A DNA stretch of 64,000 nt from Dictyobacter vulcani (GTDB lineage Bacteria; Chloroflexota; Ktedonobacteria; Ktedonobacterales; Ktedonobacteraceae): positions 1,508,655-1,572,654 of the forward strand of contig NZ_BKZW01000002.1 of NCBI RefSeq assembly GCF_008974265.1, given 5' to 3'. The notes beneath the pieces are model-generated. The model did no database searches. It was given only the letters and a program-made list of their open reading frames with translations, and was not told where the DNA came from. This document shows, piece after piece, positions 45,634 through 56,348 of this stretch. Within the stretch, counting starts at the first letter, position 1; each line of letters starts with the position of its first letter. The translations under genes and the position numbers were made by a program.

Positions 45634-46263
45634 ATGGCATATTCGCTCTGGTATCCTTATGTCACTGTATGCGTGCGATGGCTGATCGCATGCATTTTTT
45701 TAGTCTTCACACTACGAAAATTACCCAATCGGCCAGCGTTTGTCTTTGTGGTCATGGCATACCGCGTCTTACCACGGCGCTGGGCAGTTTTCTATGGATT
45801 ATTTCTTCCCTGGCTCGAATTAATCATTGGTATCATGCTCGTGCTGGGAATTCTGCCGAGGATTTCCGCACTCCTGAGCGCTTTATTGTTCTGTAGCTTC
45901 CTGATCGCCATCGGCTTAAATATGGCACGGAGAAGAGTAGATCTTGACTGTGGCTGCGCGGGAACAAAGTCCCAGGAGAAGATTGGCGCTAAAATCATGT
46001 TGCGCAACCTGGGATTGCTCATCATGGCGGCAATCGTGTGTCTTTCCTCCAGCACCTTTTTGGTGTTATTGCCAGAGAGCCGTTTCCTCTTATGGTTACA
46101 GGGATCCGCGTTATCCATGACGCCGATCATAGTTGCTGTGGCAGTAGTGTGCAGTGTCCTCATAGGATTATGTGTTCCCTTAGGGAGACAGATGATGCAA
46201 ATCCAGCTTGAGTATGAGGCAGTAGAGTCACAAAAGCAAGAAAAAGCGACTCCAGCACTATAG
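45634..46263 (+). CDS. MauE/DoxX-like membrane protein
   Basis: 209 residues from ATG 45634 (AAGGAGAG upstream). About five membrane helices; after the third helix comes RRRVDLDCGCAG, the C-G-C-(A/F)-G motif of MauE-family proteins, which are linked to disulfide formation in periplasmic partners. No methylamine dehydrogenase genes are nearby, so a general thiol-redox role is more likely than methylamine use. Confidence 0.75.
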   Translation: MAYSLWYPYVTVCVRWLIACIFLVFTLRKLPNRPAFVFVVMAYRVLPRRWAVFYGLFLPWLELIIGIMLVLGILPRISALLSALLFCSFLIAIGLNMARRRVDLDCGCAGTKSQEKIGAKIMLRNLGLLIMAAIVCLSSSTFLVLLPESRFLLWLQGSALSMTPIIVAVAVVCSVLIGLCVPLGRQMMQIQLEYEAVESQKQEKATPAL

Positions 46264-46273
46264 CTGGAGTCGC
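46246..46273. terminator. Bidirectional terminator between convergent genes
   Basis: Arms 46246-46256 and 46263-46273 (GCGACTCCAGC/GCTGGAGTCGC) with a 6-nt loop. It overlaps the last codons and the stop of the MauE-like gene and precedes the stop of the GH gene at 46292. Confidence 0.7.
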
Positions 46274-46291
46274 CTTGAGGGCTTAAAATAC

Positions 46292-47212
46292 TTAGTAGCT
46301 ATGATTGCGATAAGCATCATCGCCAGCGCCATAAATATTATATGCAGGATCGGGTCCACCGGGGGCCGTCATAAGATGATAGTAAGTTGCGTAAGCAACA
46401 TTCCAGGGCATCTGGGGATTACTTTCTCCTTGCTGGACAAGGCCAGCATAACGATAGCCCTTGGTGGCCTGGGAAGTTTGGCTGGTATCATTGATGCCGA
46501 ATTCGGTGAGTGCCCAGTAGACATCGCCAAAATATTGTTGCATCAGCGGCACAATAATCTGCCAGTCAGGACCAGCTGGTCCCGTGAAATCATAGAACTC
46601 GTAAGCGTGGAAGCCAACATAGTTTGCTTTGCGCATCACATCGCTACTGATTTGAAACCACTGGTTAACAGACGAGCCAGTCGCCAGTCCTGGACTGATG
46701 ATCATGGCGTTTGGGAAGTTCGCGCGACAGGCGGAGATAGCTTGATCGAGATAATAACGCCATACCCAGATAGAATCCGCGCTACCATTCCAGGCTTTAT
46801 TATTTGGCTCATTGCCTAACTCGATAAGGATATTTTGTTTAGCCTGGTACCAGGGGCGAATCTGTGCAACAACCTGATCTGGATACGGATTACTATCGGT
46901 GCCGCAACCATCACCGACGGCCGTGCGCACAATAGTATTTGGAGTCATGGCACAGAGTTGTGCGATAGTGGTTGGATCTGTCATCGAGCGATCCTGCAAT
47001 CCCCAGCCAGTCACCACCTTCAGTGTGTTATAGCCCCCACGAGAAATACAGTTTTGCAACTGGGCGAAGGTCGCTGAGGTCAGAATGACGCCATGGGCTC
47101 GATTAGATAAGGCGGCAAAAGTAGGATGAGCCAGAAAAGGCGTCAGGCCAGTCGCGGCCGCCGTCCCCAGCGCTAACTTACCAAAAGTACGGCGTGAAAT
47201 ATGTTTATCCAA
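46292..47212 (-). CDS. Tat-exported GH-A clan glycoside hydrolase (cellulase-like)
   Basis: 306 residues. The N-terminus has a twin-arginine signal (HISRRTFGKLALGTAAATGL). The barrel shows LIELGNEPNNKAW (acid/base Glu in the N-E-P motif, near residue 134) and VYWALTEFGIND (nucleophile Glu near residue 238), the two hallmarks of clan GH-A. I cannot fix the GH family. Cofactor-free enzymes using the Tat route are unusual but known in this group. It lies at the start of a carbohydrate-active block. Confidence 0.72.
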   Translation of the reverse strand: MDKHISRRTFGKLALGTAAATGLTPFLAHPTFAALSNRAHGVILTSATFAQLQNCISRGGYNTLKVVTGWGLQDRSMTDPTTIAQLCAMTPNTIVRTAVGDGCGTDSNPYPDQVVAQIRPWYQAKQNILIELGNEPNNKAWNGSADSIWVWRYYLDQAISACRANFPNAMIISPGLATGSSVNQWFQISSDVMRKANYVGFHAYEFYDFTGPAGPDWQIIVPLMQQYFGDVYWALTEFGINDTSQTSQATKGYRYAGLVQQGESNPQMPWNVAYATYYHLMTAPGGPDPAYNIYGAGDDAYRNHSY

Positions 47213-47450
47213 AAAAAATCACCTCTTTCTCTAGCGTGAGCTGTGTCCCAGAACAGCATATGAGACGTAAGGATTTCACTACATAAGCTAGTGTAAATCG
47301 AGGTGGAGTAGAAGTGAATATCACTTTTTTATCACTTTCAACATGCACTGAATTGCCAGAGGAATTAGCCTGAGCTCTCATTTAAGCAATCGTAACGATG
47401 TGTGCTCGGACGTGTTCGGGGGGCGCCAGGGAACCTGCTCAAGCATGAAG

Positions 47451-47512
47451 AGGTCGCAGCGACGAGCGCTGCCGGTACGAGGGGTCGCAGCGGCAAGCGT
47501 TGCCGCTACGAC
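47451..47512. repeat. Dispersed palindromic repeat, tandem copies D1 and D2
   Basis: Two copies in a row (47451-47480 and 47483-47512): AGGTCGCAGCGACGAGCGCT plus GCCGGTACGA, then GGTCGCAGCGGCAAGCGTTG plus CCGCTACGAC. They lie 24 bp beyond the 3' end of the GH30 gene. The rest of the spacer 47213-47535 shows no gene. Confidence 0.7.
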
Positions 47513-47535
47513 TACGACAGGTTATGAACTATTTT

Positions 47536-49491
47536 CTAGTCATCTTCGCCGGGCCAGGTGAAGGTGATGGCTGCACCTGCAGGTAGTGTGTATGAGAAGG
47601 TCCGGTGGGGGAGCTTAACCTGGAAGGTTGTGGCTCCGGCACTGCTCGCGTTGCTATTGTAGACTACCAATACATGGGAGCCATTCTGGTTATGGAAGGC
47701 GACATTTTCAAGGTTGCTACTACTGGCAGTTGAGGCGACGCGGGTCGCACCAGGAATGACAAACTTGCTGAAATGTCCCAGACCATAATAGTCAGAGTTC
47801 TTCGTCACGGTACCATCTGCGGCAATGGAGATGACGCCACGGCATGAGCCACACGATCCGGAGGTGTCCAGGTGAGGATTCCCATTGGAATCAAGCGCCA
47901 GGCCCCAGCGCACAACGGTTTTGGCTCCGTGGGCAGTCGAGTTGATGCCCAGATCCATTACTGATTTAAGCGTGGCGCCAAAGGTAGGATTACCATTGTT
48001 CTCCCACTGTCCACCCGAACATTCGGTTTCGTAGATATCCTTCTGTCCATAGAATTGATCTTGAGCGCTGGCATCTCCACCATAGCAATGGAACGCGATA
48101 CCATCGACATATTTGGCCGCAGGACTATTGAGGATCGCGCGGGGATACTCCGGGGTGTCCCAGTTATGATCAAAGGCCAGAATTTTTGTTTTGACGTTAC
48201 TCTGCTGGAAGGCTTGTCCCAGATGCGTAATGAAATCCGCTTCATTGCCAATGTCCAGTCCGTTGGTGGTCTGGCTGGTGGCAGGCAAGAGCATCGTTGG
48301 CATATAGTTGCCGTTCTGCGGCTCATTTTGTGGCGTGATAGCGTAGATGGGTATGCCTTCGCGCTGATAAGCCTGGATAAATTTGACGAAGTACTGAGCA
48401 TACGCCTGATAATACTTTGGATTAAGATAGCCCTGGTTGATACTGGCAGCGCCTGAACCACCATAGTAGAACTGGTTGAGGCCAGATCCCTGTACGCTAT
48501 CATCAACAGTGGTGACACCACTTGCCGAGATAATATCGACACGATCAGGATTAATCCCATTCCAGTGTGCATTACTATTCTGCTGACCTGTGACACGTAT
48601 TTTTAGTGTATGCTGACCAGCAGGAAGGACCGGGCTGGTGTAGACCAGCGTGTTACCAGCATTGGTTGGTGAGTAGGAATCAACCATCGTCTCAGGACCA
48701 CTATCGATAGAGACTGCGGCGATGCCATGGTCCGTACCCACAACCGCATAGAACTTGATCTGCGTTCCATTGAAGGTGATGGATATATAATCGTTGGGAG
48801 TATTGTCCCAGCTATTACTTCCATTATAGAAGCCGAGTTTATTGCCATCACAATTTGTGCAATGGCCCCAGCTATTACCGGGCAACTTCATCCAGGCAGG
48901 TGGCGACCAGGGGGTAGCCATAATCTTGAGCTTTGGATTGATGCGCAAGGCCTTTTTGAGCAGCGAAGTGATCTGATAGCGATCATCTTGCGCGATCGAG
49001 AAATGACTGAGCGTGGGGTCAGTCTGGCCGGCAGGCATATCATCATAGGTATATTCGCCGACCCAGCCCTTGCTTGCGTCCTGTGGTGGCGCAAGATCAG
49101 ATGATCCCATTGGTTGGCGCAAATAGCTTAGCCCGATACCAGTGCGAGGATCAAAGAGGGAGTGCATCACCTGGTTTTGTGAAATATTGGGTTGGGACAG
49201 GACTACAGCGGATGAAGCGGTCAGAGAAGCGCCAAAACCAGTCATGTGCTGATATTTTTGCGCATCATTGACAGTAATGGTTGGAGTAGAGGTGTTCGTG
49301 TTTTTAGAAAAAGGAATGGCTGGCTGCTGTGTCAGCAGATTGCTCTGATCAGGCGTTGTAAGCCACGCATTCACATTTCTATCATCGGCGGCCTGCGCCT
49401 GCGAAGGGTACACCACCGCAAATGAAACCGCGCTAAACGTAAAACAAACGACGATAAGAGGACACGCAAATTTTGATAGTAAGCGAGACAT
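47536..49491 (-). CDS. Secreted GH30-family glycoside hydrolase with an inserted beta-sandwich domain
   Basis: 651 residues from ATG 49491 (GGAGGATTAT upstream), signal peptide about 1-34 (cleavage after AQA). The GH30 barrel begins YQHMTGFGASLTASSA; ATPWSPPAWMK lies near residue 193. The acid/base Glu is in ITPQNEPQNG and the nucleophile in YETECSGG. Between PPAWMK and LNPKYYQAYAQYFVKF there are about 145 extra residues (FNGTQIKFYAVVGTDHGIAA, SPVLPAGQHTLKIRVTG), a beta-sandwich of the type found as carbohydrate-binding modules. A terminal beta domain (VLVVYNSNASSAGATTF) closes the protein. Likely a glucosylceramidase or beta-glucanase-type enzyme acting outside the cell. Confidence 0.85.
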   Translation of the reverse strand: MSRLLSKFACPLIVVCFTFSAVSFAVVYPSQAQAADDRNVNAWLTTPDQSNLLTQQPAIPFSKNTNTSTPTITVNDAQKYQHMTGFGASLTASSAVVLSQPNISQNQVMHSLFDPRTGIGLSYLRQPMGSSDLAPPQDASKGWVGEYTYDDMPAGQTDPTLSHFSIAQDDRYQITSLLKKALRINPKLKIMATPWSPPAWMKLPGNSWGHCTNCDGNKLGFYNGSNSWDNTPNDYISITFNGTQIKFYAVVGTDHGIAAVSIDSGPETMVDSYSPTNAGNTLVYTSPVLPAGQHTLKIRVTGQQNSNAHWNGINPDRVDIISASGVTTVDDSVQGSGLNQFYYGGSGAASINQGYLNPKYYQAYAQYFVKFIQAYQREGIPIYAITPQNEPQNGNYMPTMLLPATSQTTNGLDIGNEADFITHLGQAFQQSNVKTKILAFDHNWDTPEYPRAILNSPAAKYVDGIAFHCYGGDASAQDQFYGQKDIYETECSGGQWENNGNPTFGATLKSVMDLGINSTAHGAKTVVRWGLALDSNGNPHLDTSGSCGSCRGVISIAADGTVTKNSDYYGLGHFSKFVIPGATRVASTASSSNLENVAFHNQNGSHVLVVYNSNASSAGATTFQVKLPHRTFSYTLPAGAAITFTWPGEDD

Positions 49492-49920
49492 ATAATCCTC
49501 CTTGATAGGGTGTCTCCAGGGAATGAGCGTGCGTCCACGCACTTCTCATTCATTTCATTATACACATCTTTCAACATTTTTATCAAGGGAATTATTACTT
49601 TGTGCACAATAATTGCGATGTATAGTTTATGTTGTTTGACACAAATATTGTGTATTTTTGGCAGATTATTCAAGCATACGAATGATAAATGATTGAACTG
49701 ATAGTACTGTATTATCAACGTAGATTTCGACATTCTCCCAGGTTGAGAGAACATGGAACGTATGTGGATCCATCACGCGCCTTAAAATAAGAAGAAAGGA
49801 GGGACTAATAAGTAACTGGTATAGATATGTAGTCTTTTAATTGTCTATAAATTTGTATATACTATTGTGTATAGTTGTCGTTTTATCCGCATTCTTTTGT
49901 AAAATGCAGAGAGGTAGTAT
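49492..49920. promoter_or_regulatory. Divergent control region with two TTGTG/CACAA palindromes
   Basis: 429-bp spacer between the divergent GH30 and GH10-like genes. It contains TTGTGCACAA (49600-49609) and ACACAAATATTGTGT (49639-49653), 30 bp apart and sharing half-sites. A TTGACA on the + strand overlaps the second. The layout suits a LacI-type sugar-responsive repressor controlling both genes; no such repressor gene is in the window. Confidence 0.45.
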
Positions 49921-51548
49921 ATGACTTTATTTAAGGAGGGTATGAGGAAGATCTCTACTCTCATCGTGGTCTGCACCGTTGTAGCGCTGATTATGCTGCC
50001 AGGTACGTTATCCGCACGAGCGGCAACGAGTATCATGCAGAAAAGGGATTGTCCTACGATGCCGCAGGAGACCCAATATCCCAAGCGCCAGTTACGTGGG
50101 GCGTGGATTGCCACGGTCGCGAACATTGACTGGCCCACGCAGCCGGGGCTGCCCATAGAGACCCAAAAGCAGCAGTTCATCAGCGAGCTTGATCAGTTGC
50201 AAGCCATGCACATGAACGCAGCCTTCGTGCAGATCAGACCAACCATGGATGCCTTTTATCCATCAAAATACGTGCCTTGGTCCCAGTATCTGACAGGTGT
50301 ACAGGGCAAAGATCCAGGGTATGATCCGCTAGCATTTATGCTCAACGAAACGCATAAGCGCAACATGGAATTCCACGCCTGGTTTAATCCCTATCGTGTC
50401 AGCCTGCAAGCCGATGTGACCAAACTGGCCCCAACAACCCAGCGCATTTACATCCAGATTGGGTTGTACAGTATGGGAGCGGCCTTTACTTTGATCCAGG
50501 CATTCCAGCGGCCAGAGAATTTGTAGTCCAGAGCATTCTGGAAGCTGTGCGAAACTATGACATTGATGATGTGCACTTTGATGACTATTTCTATCCTTAT
50601 CCTATAGCCGGTAAAGATTTCCCGGACGACGCCACCTATCAGCGTTATGGCGCGGGGACATTTGCGAATAAAGCCGATTGGCGCCGGGATAATGTGAGCA
50701 AGCTCATTCATGAACTTTCGGTGCAGATTAAAGAAGTAAAGCCCTATGTAAAATTTGGCGTGAGTCCCTTTGGTGTCTGGCGCAATCAGTCCGTTGATCC
50801 AACAGGTTCCGCTACCACCGCTGGCGTCAGCGATTATGACGATCTGTATGCCGATACACGCACCTGGATCAAGAACAACTGGCTGGACTATATCGCGCCC
50901 CAAATTTACTGGAACATCGGCTTTGCGCCAGCGGCATATGACATCCTGGTACCATGGTGGGTCAACGAAGTCAAAGGAAGCCATGTTCAGTTGTATATCG
51001 GGCAGGCGGCGTACAAAATCAATGCTAATAACTCAGCCTGGGCCAATCCTGAAGAGATGCCCAACCAGTTGAAATTGAATCTCCAGTACAGCGCAGTAAA
51101 AGGAAGCATTTTCTTCAGCATGAAAGACCTCAGCGCCAATCCGCTCGGCTTTACGGATCGTCTGAAGAACGACATCTATCGCTATCCTGCCCTGGTCCCA
51201 ATAATGCCATGGCTGGGTGGTCACGCTCCAGAACCAGTGGAGCTCAAAGAAGCTGTGCAAAAAGACAACGGGGTGCAGTTGTCCTGGTCTACACATCGTC
51301 ACAGCAATGCAACATCGTATGCAATCTATCGCTTTGATGGGCATGTCAGGCGCAATAGCTGCGATTTCGCTGACGCGCAAAACATCGTAGCGATTGTGCA
51401 TCGAGTGGATGGAGATGCGAGTACGCAAACGTTCGTGGATACGACTGCTCCGGCTGGTCAGACGTATACCTACTATGTTACGGCACTTGATCGCCTGCAT
51501 CACGAAAGCAATCCGGGTCACGGCCAAACAATCGTTATTGCACGATAG
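49921..51548 (+). pseudogene. Secreted GH10-like (YngK/DUF187-type) protein, one-base frameshift
   Basis: Two phases give one protein of about 540 residues. It has a signal peptide (to about residue 37) and then RQLRGAWIATVANIDWPTQPG and AAFVQIRPTMDAFYPSKYVP, hallmarks of the GHL10 family. After about 50428 the frame changes and continues HPDWVVQYGSGLYFDPGIPA, DDVHFDDYFYPYP and KFGVSPFGVWRN. It ends in a fibronectin-like domain (SYAIYRFDG, PAGQTYTYYVTALDR). One A added at CCAACAACC restores the frame. Such enzymes act on cell-wall or polysaccharide substrates. Start ATG 49921 with GAGGT upstream. Confidence 0.78.
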
Positions 51549-51601
51549 TAGAAATCAACCAGACTGAACTCAGAAATCAGATTTAATTCCCCCCATAAAA
51601 A

Positions 51602-51630
51602 GGATGGATCACCTCAACGGTGATCCATCC
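51602..51630. terminator. Terminator between convergent genes
   Basis: 12-bp perfect arms GGATGGATCACC (51602-51613) and complement (51619-51630), 5-nt loop, preceded by an A-run; between the GH10-like gene and the phosphoesterase gene. Confidence 0.75.
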
Positions 51631-51667
51631 ACAAGTATCGATTTAATGCTGGTCGTGAGAATTGTTG

Positions 51668-53440
51668 TTAATCACGATCGTGGTGGAAATTGAACATCTC
51701 CATCAGGTTTCCAATCGACGGTCCATTGGTTGGCTTATACGGATCATGTTCGCTCGCGCGCGGATTGGGCAGATTATCAAGACTGCGCGACGACAGGGTA
51801 TGCAGACGCCAGTTGCTCTCAATAAACTTCAGTAGCGAGACATGGTCATTGTAGGTGTGATCCACATATCCATGTTTGGCATAAGGTGAAACCAGCATCA
51901 AAGGAATACGAGGGCCATCGCCGAAAAAGGTCAGTGGCTGGATATAACCAGAATCATAGTAGCCGCCGCCCTCATCGAAGGTAATGAAGATCGCCGTATC
52001 CTTGAACACCTTCGGGTTGCTCTTGACCTTATTCACAATATCCTTTGAATAGTTCTCGAATATTGACAGTGAGGAAGAGGCTGGATGCCCATCGTGGATC
52101 TCATCGGGTTTGACGAACGATACAGCAGGCAGTGTATTGTTGTCAACATCCTTCTGAAACTGAGAGTCGTCCTGGAGGTTGTTTTTCAACTTCGTGTCAT
52201 AATCGAGGTCGCGTACTGGAAAGGATCGCAGATGCCGCAGAAGGATGACGTGGGTGTTTTCCCATCGTTCATACCCTGACCATAATATTTCCACGTCACG
52301 TTTCGAGCTGACAACTCATCGGCAATCGTCGGGGACTTTTGTGGTGGAACAATATAGGGTGTACCACTGGAAAGCTGACCCGAAGGGTATAGCCAGGCAG
52401 ATAGTTGTTCAGCAGATAGTACGCGCCCGGAGCGCAGTCACCATTGCGGAATGGCGCATATGGTAATGAATGGATATAGTTCTGGATTGGTCCCACGCCA
52501 GGTTGGCTGCGATCCGAACAGTTGCTATAGCTACCGCCGGAGTAACCATCCTGTGTATAGTTGTTATTAGTACCTGGTTTAGGATTAGGATTCTCGATCT
52601 GATTGGCAGGAGGAACCGTGGGTTGTCCCTGTGCGTTCTGGTAATAAGCGTCATCACCGCTACCCAGCATAATGTGGTTTGCGCCGGTGCCACCCATCAC
52701 CGCCTGGTGATAATTGTCGCTACTGGAATACGTATCGGCGATCTGCTTGAAAAAAGGAGCATCGCCAGTATTCATATTATAATAGCCCATCGCGAGCGCG
52801 CCCTGATTAATCGGCTTTGGTGGATTTGCACCATTGTCGTCACCGGCGGTCTGATGTACCCACGTGTAAAGATCGGCCTTACCACCATCCTGTTGCTGCC
52901 ACATCTGGTAGAAACGATGGAGGGGTCACCGACATACGAGTTCTGATAGGGCACATATTTGGTGATTTGATATGGGCCATTGGGTAGATTGGCAGGGAAA
53001 CGTGTATCGGGAACGTTTTGTGGTTGTCCCTGCGCATAGGTCGTATTTGGTTGTGGTAAGGTCTGGTATTTGCCTGTTTTCTCTGGCTTAAGGTTATACG
53101 TTTTTGTGTCGGTTGCGGTCTTCTGTGCAGCTTTTGAGGCGCCGTGTGCCAGATCACCAACTGGAGTTACGATACCCTCAGACAGCAGGTTCTTTGCCGA
53201 CTGACCACGAACCGGTTGATATGTTCCAAAGACATTATCATAGGTGTGGTTCTCGCCAATAATGACGATAACATGTTTGATTGGAGTCGTGGTATCGCCG
53301 GATGCGTCTCTCACAAGTACACCGCGAGCAGTGCCTGATTGATCGGAGGCTGCCAGGGCAGCCTGAGGCAAAGCGCTACCAAGCAAGCCTAGAATGGCCA
53401 GGAAGGAAGCGATGCAGGCTTTGCCGTTCAGCTTTGGCAT
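51668..53440 (-). pseudogene. Secreted phosphoesterase (acid phosphatase/phospholipase C family), three frameshifts
   Basis: Four phases give one exported protein of about 590 residues. It has a signal peptide from ATG 53440 (GAGGAGAATA upstream). The metal and nucleophile region is HVIVIIGENHTYDNVFGTYQ. Then come HQAVMGGTGANHIMLGSGDD, CGICDPFQYATSIM, LPAVSFVKPDEIHDGHPASS and IFITFDEGGGYYD, all typical of PF04185 phosphoesterases. The breaks lie near 52920, 52385 and 52205; each is cured by adding one base, the first two in runs of C. The family includes phospholipase C and acid phosphatases, so phosphate scavenging is the likely role. Confidence 0.78.
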
Positions 53441-53523
53441 ACAAATATTCTCCTCTCGTGTGTTTGCCATACAAAAACCATAATAGATAGGACCCTTAAA
53501 AGGGTAACATAAAATCTTTAAGT

Positions 53524-53931
53524 TTAGGATATGGTTTTGTTAAATATTATTTTTGTTCGCGTGGAGCATATCTCTTCGGATGGATCTTCATCGGCAAGCC
53601 AGACATCAAAAGGACGCGAAAAATTTTGTGCCTTCATTGCTCTGAGCGTCTTTTCGACAATGGCCCATAGTTCAGATGGTGCTTTTGTGACCACTATTGC
53701 TACATGTCTCTCGGGTAAGGGTAATGATGGATCGGGCTCACGCATGCGAGCAACAAAAAAGAAATAGGATCCAGGCAAAACAGTTGACCAGAGTAGAACC
53801 AGGCTGTTAATAATCATACCTGTTTGCGTCACCACATGTTCTGGTTGGAGCCACCATTTCCAGAAAAAGAGAAGAGAGATGACCCAAAGTGCCAGTAAAA
53901 TAAAGAACGTAATCTTTTGTGGTTGGCTCAT
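53524..53931 (-). pseudogene. Truncated N-terminus of a cellulose-synthase-like glycosyltransferase
   Basis: 135 residues: two membrane helices (about 10-27 and 38-60), then ERHVAIVVTKAPSELWAIVEKTLRAM and FDVWLADEDPSEE. The latter is the start of a GT2 domain as in bacterial cellulose-synthase-like enzymes, where D-E-D precedes the substrate Asp. Homology stops there and the frame ends about 15 residues later, so at least 75 percent of the usual protein is gone. No remainder is seen downstream. Confidence 0.6.
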
Positions 53932-54232
53932 TAACCTTTATCTTCTCAGTTTATTCAATTAGATTACAAGTGAGCATCTCCGTGCCTCATCGCATCTCGT
54001 TGTTAGAGGGCTATCGGAGCGAACCACGAATGAGATAGAATGGATCGAAAATGACAAATATATTTTCATGTCGGATATTTTTTAGTGGTTTTTTTAGATG
54101 CACGTTCAGAAATATGATGCAGTCATCCATCTCATCATAGAGAGCAGAGATGATCCAGGTTGAAGTAGGTGGTGTTTTTACTACAATCAATATTTCATTG
54201 ATAAAACGATAGATTATAAAGAGGGGAAACAT
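53932..54232. other. Spacer upstream of amylosucrase
   Basis: 301 bp, AT-rich, with no gene, long hairpin or clear operator that I can support. It should contain the amylosucrase promoter. Confidence 0.4.
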
Positions 54233-56200
54233 ATGGCTGATGAACAGCAGATTCGACAATACGCAGTGCTGTCACTTGAGCGATTATGGACACGTCTGGA
54301 GATAACCTTTCGGGAGGAGGCGAGCAGGGCACCTGATGATTGGCGGGCGTTTGAGATGCGGCTGCGGCAGGAGTGGGACCACCTCTTTGGGTTATTGTTT
54401 GGTCTGTACGGCGGACATTACGATTTTTTCTATCATCTTGAGGAACTCTTGCGCGCGGTGGCGCGAAGCTGGTTTGTACGCTCCCCCTGGCTCAAGCAAT
54501 TGGATGCGCGGCGCGAAAACTGATGCTACATGGTTTCAGTCCCAGCGGATGGTTGGTGGTATGTGTTATGGTGATCTGTTTGGGGGTACCCTCCAGGGTG
54601 TACGCGAGCGGTTACCTTTGTTCAAAAAGCTGGGACTCACGTATCTCCATTTGATGCCACTTTTCGAAACGCCTGTGGGAAATAGTGATGGTGGTTATGC
54701 GGTCAGCAGTTACCGCCGTCTCAACCCGAAACTGGGCACTGTCGAAGAACTTGCTGATCTGGCTCGTGAGTTCCAGGAAGAAGGTATCAGTCTGGTGCTG
54801 GACTTTGTCTTTAACCATACCTCAGATGAGCACGAGTGGGCCCAACGAGCTCAGTCAGGAGATCCGGAGTACGAGCGTTTTTATTTTCTCTTCCCTGATC
54901 GAACGATTCCCGATATCTACGAGCGCACATTGCGTGAGATTTTTCCTAGTGTACGACGTGGCAGCTTTACCTGGCGTGAGACATTCACAAGTGGGTCTGG
55001 ACAACCTTCAACAGTTTTCAATGGGATTTGAATTATGCCAATCCGGCCGTGTTTCGGGCGATGGCTCAGGAGATGCTTGCCATTGCGAATCTTGGGGTGG
55101 AGATTCTCAGGCTGGATGCGGTTGCGTTTATCTGGAAGCGAGAGGGCACGAATTGCGAAAATCAACCAGAAGCGCATCAGATTATTCAGGCGTTTCGCGG
55201 GCTTGCGCGTATAGCTGCTCCAGCGTTGCTCTTCAAGTCCGAGGCGATTGTGCATCCGGACGATGTGTTGAGTTATATCATTCCGCAAGAGTGCCAGATT
55301 AGTTACAATCCCCTGCTCATGGCATTGCTGTGGGAATCTTTGGCGACGAGTGAAGTCAAATTGCTGGACCACTCCCTGCATTATCGTTTCCGGCTTCCAC
55401 AAAGAACATCCTGGGTGAACTACCTTCGCTCACACGATGATATTGGCTGGACGTTTGACGACAACGATGCTCGCTGGGAGTGGATAGATCCTAATGGTCA
55501 TCGAACATTTTTGAATCAGTTCTACATGGGACGTTTTCCTGGTTCCTTTGCCCGTGGTGTTCCTTTCCAGGAGAATCCTGATACTGGTGACGCTCGTATT
55601 GCGGGAACGCTTGCTTCGCTAGCCGGGTTAGAGGAGGCGATGCAGTTGGCCGATGAGGAGCAGATGGATCTGGCGGTGCGGCGTATTCTGATGCTCTACA
55701 GCATAATTTTGAGCATCGGAGGTATTCCGCTAATCTATCTGGGTGACGAAGTTGGCATGGTGAATGATTATTCGTACACTGCTGATCCTCACAAAGCTGA
55801 GGACAGTCGTTGGGTCCACCGTCCACAGATGGATTGGGAATGGCGTGTCAAGGTAGAGCAGGATCCCACGTCACCGCATGGACAGATCTTTGTAGGACTG
55901 GTACATCGTATTGCGCTACGGAAGAGGCAGGAAGCGCTTTTTGATGGTGAGACGGAATTCGTCGAGACTGGAAACCAGCATCTTTTGGGCTATGTGCGCA
56001 CTGGAGGGGGCCAACGGATCTTTTGTGTGGCGAGTTTTTCCTCACAGCGGCAAGAAATGGATGAGCATCTGCTTCGTGGCTATGGATCAGGCTATCACTT
56101 CACTGATCTTATTACCGGTCAAACGGTCCGTGCGGAACAAGCGTTGCGATTGGAGCCGTACCAATGTGTTTGGCTGGAGGCAGCAAACGCCCCAAGATAA
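54233..56200 (+). pseudogene. Amylosucrase (GH13_4), two frameshifts
   Basis: Three phases give about 655 residues. GAGGGG precedes ATG 54233. Catalytic regions: DFVFNHTSD (region I), GVEILRLDAVAFIWK (nucleophile Asp), LLFKSEAIV (acid/base Glu) and NYLRSHDDIG (region IV). FQSQRMVGGMCYGDLFGGTL is specific for amylosucrase, which builds alpha-1,4-glucan from sucrose and releases fructose. The first break (about 54516) is an extra A in GAAAACT; removing it restores ARRETDATWFQ. The second (about 54990) is a missing T in ACATTCAC, restoring ETFHKWVWTTFN. No other decay is visible. Cytoplasmic or released; no signal peptide. Confidence 0.85.
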
Positions 56201-56348
56201 GTATCATGAGCCACCAAAGAGATAGCGTGGTTTTGCGTGTTGAGGGTGTGCTGGCGCGGGGCTGATGTGGACGTGGGGGGGGGGTCGCGCGATCGTGCCC
56301 ATGGTGATGATGCTGAACGCTGGGCAGAGAGGAGTAGGATTTGTGTTT

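Noticed and set aside
46292..47212. Assigning the Tat-exported enzyme to a specific GH family such as GH5 or GH39
   Set aside because: Only the two clan GH-A glutamates are clear; family-level motifs could not be decided by eye.
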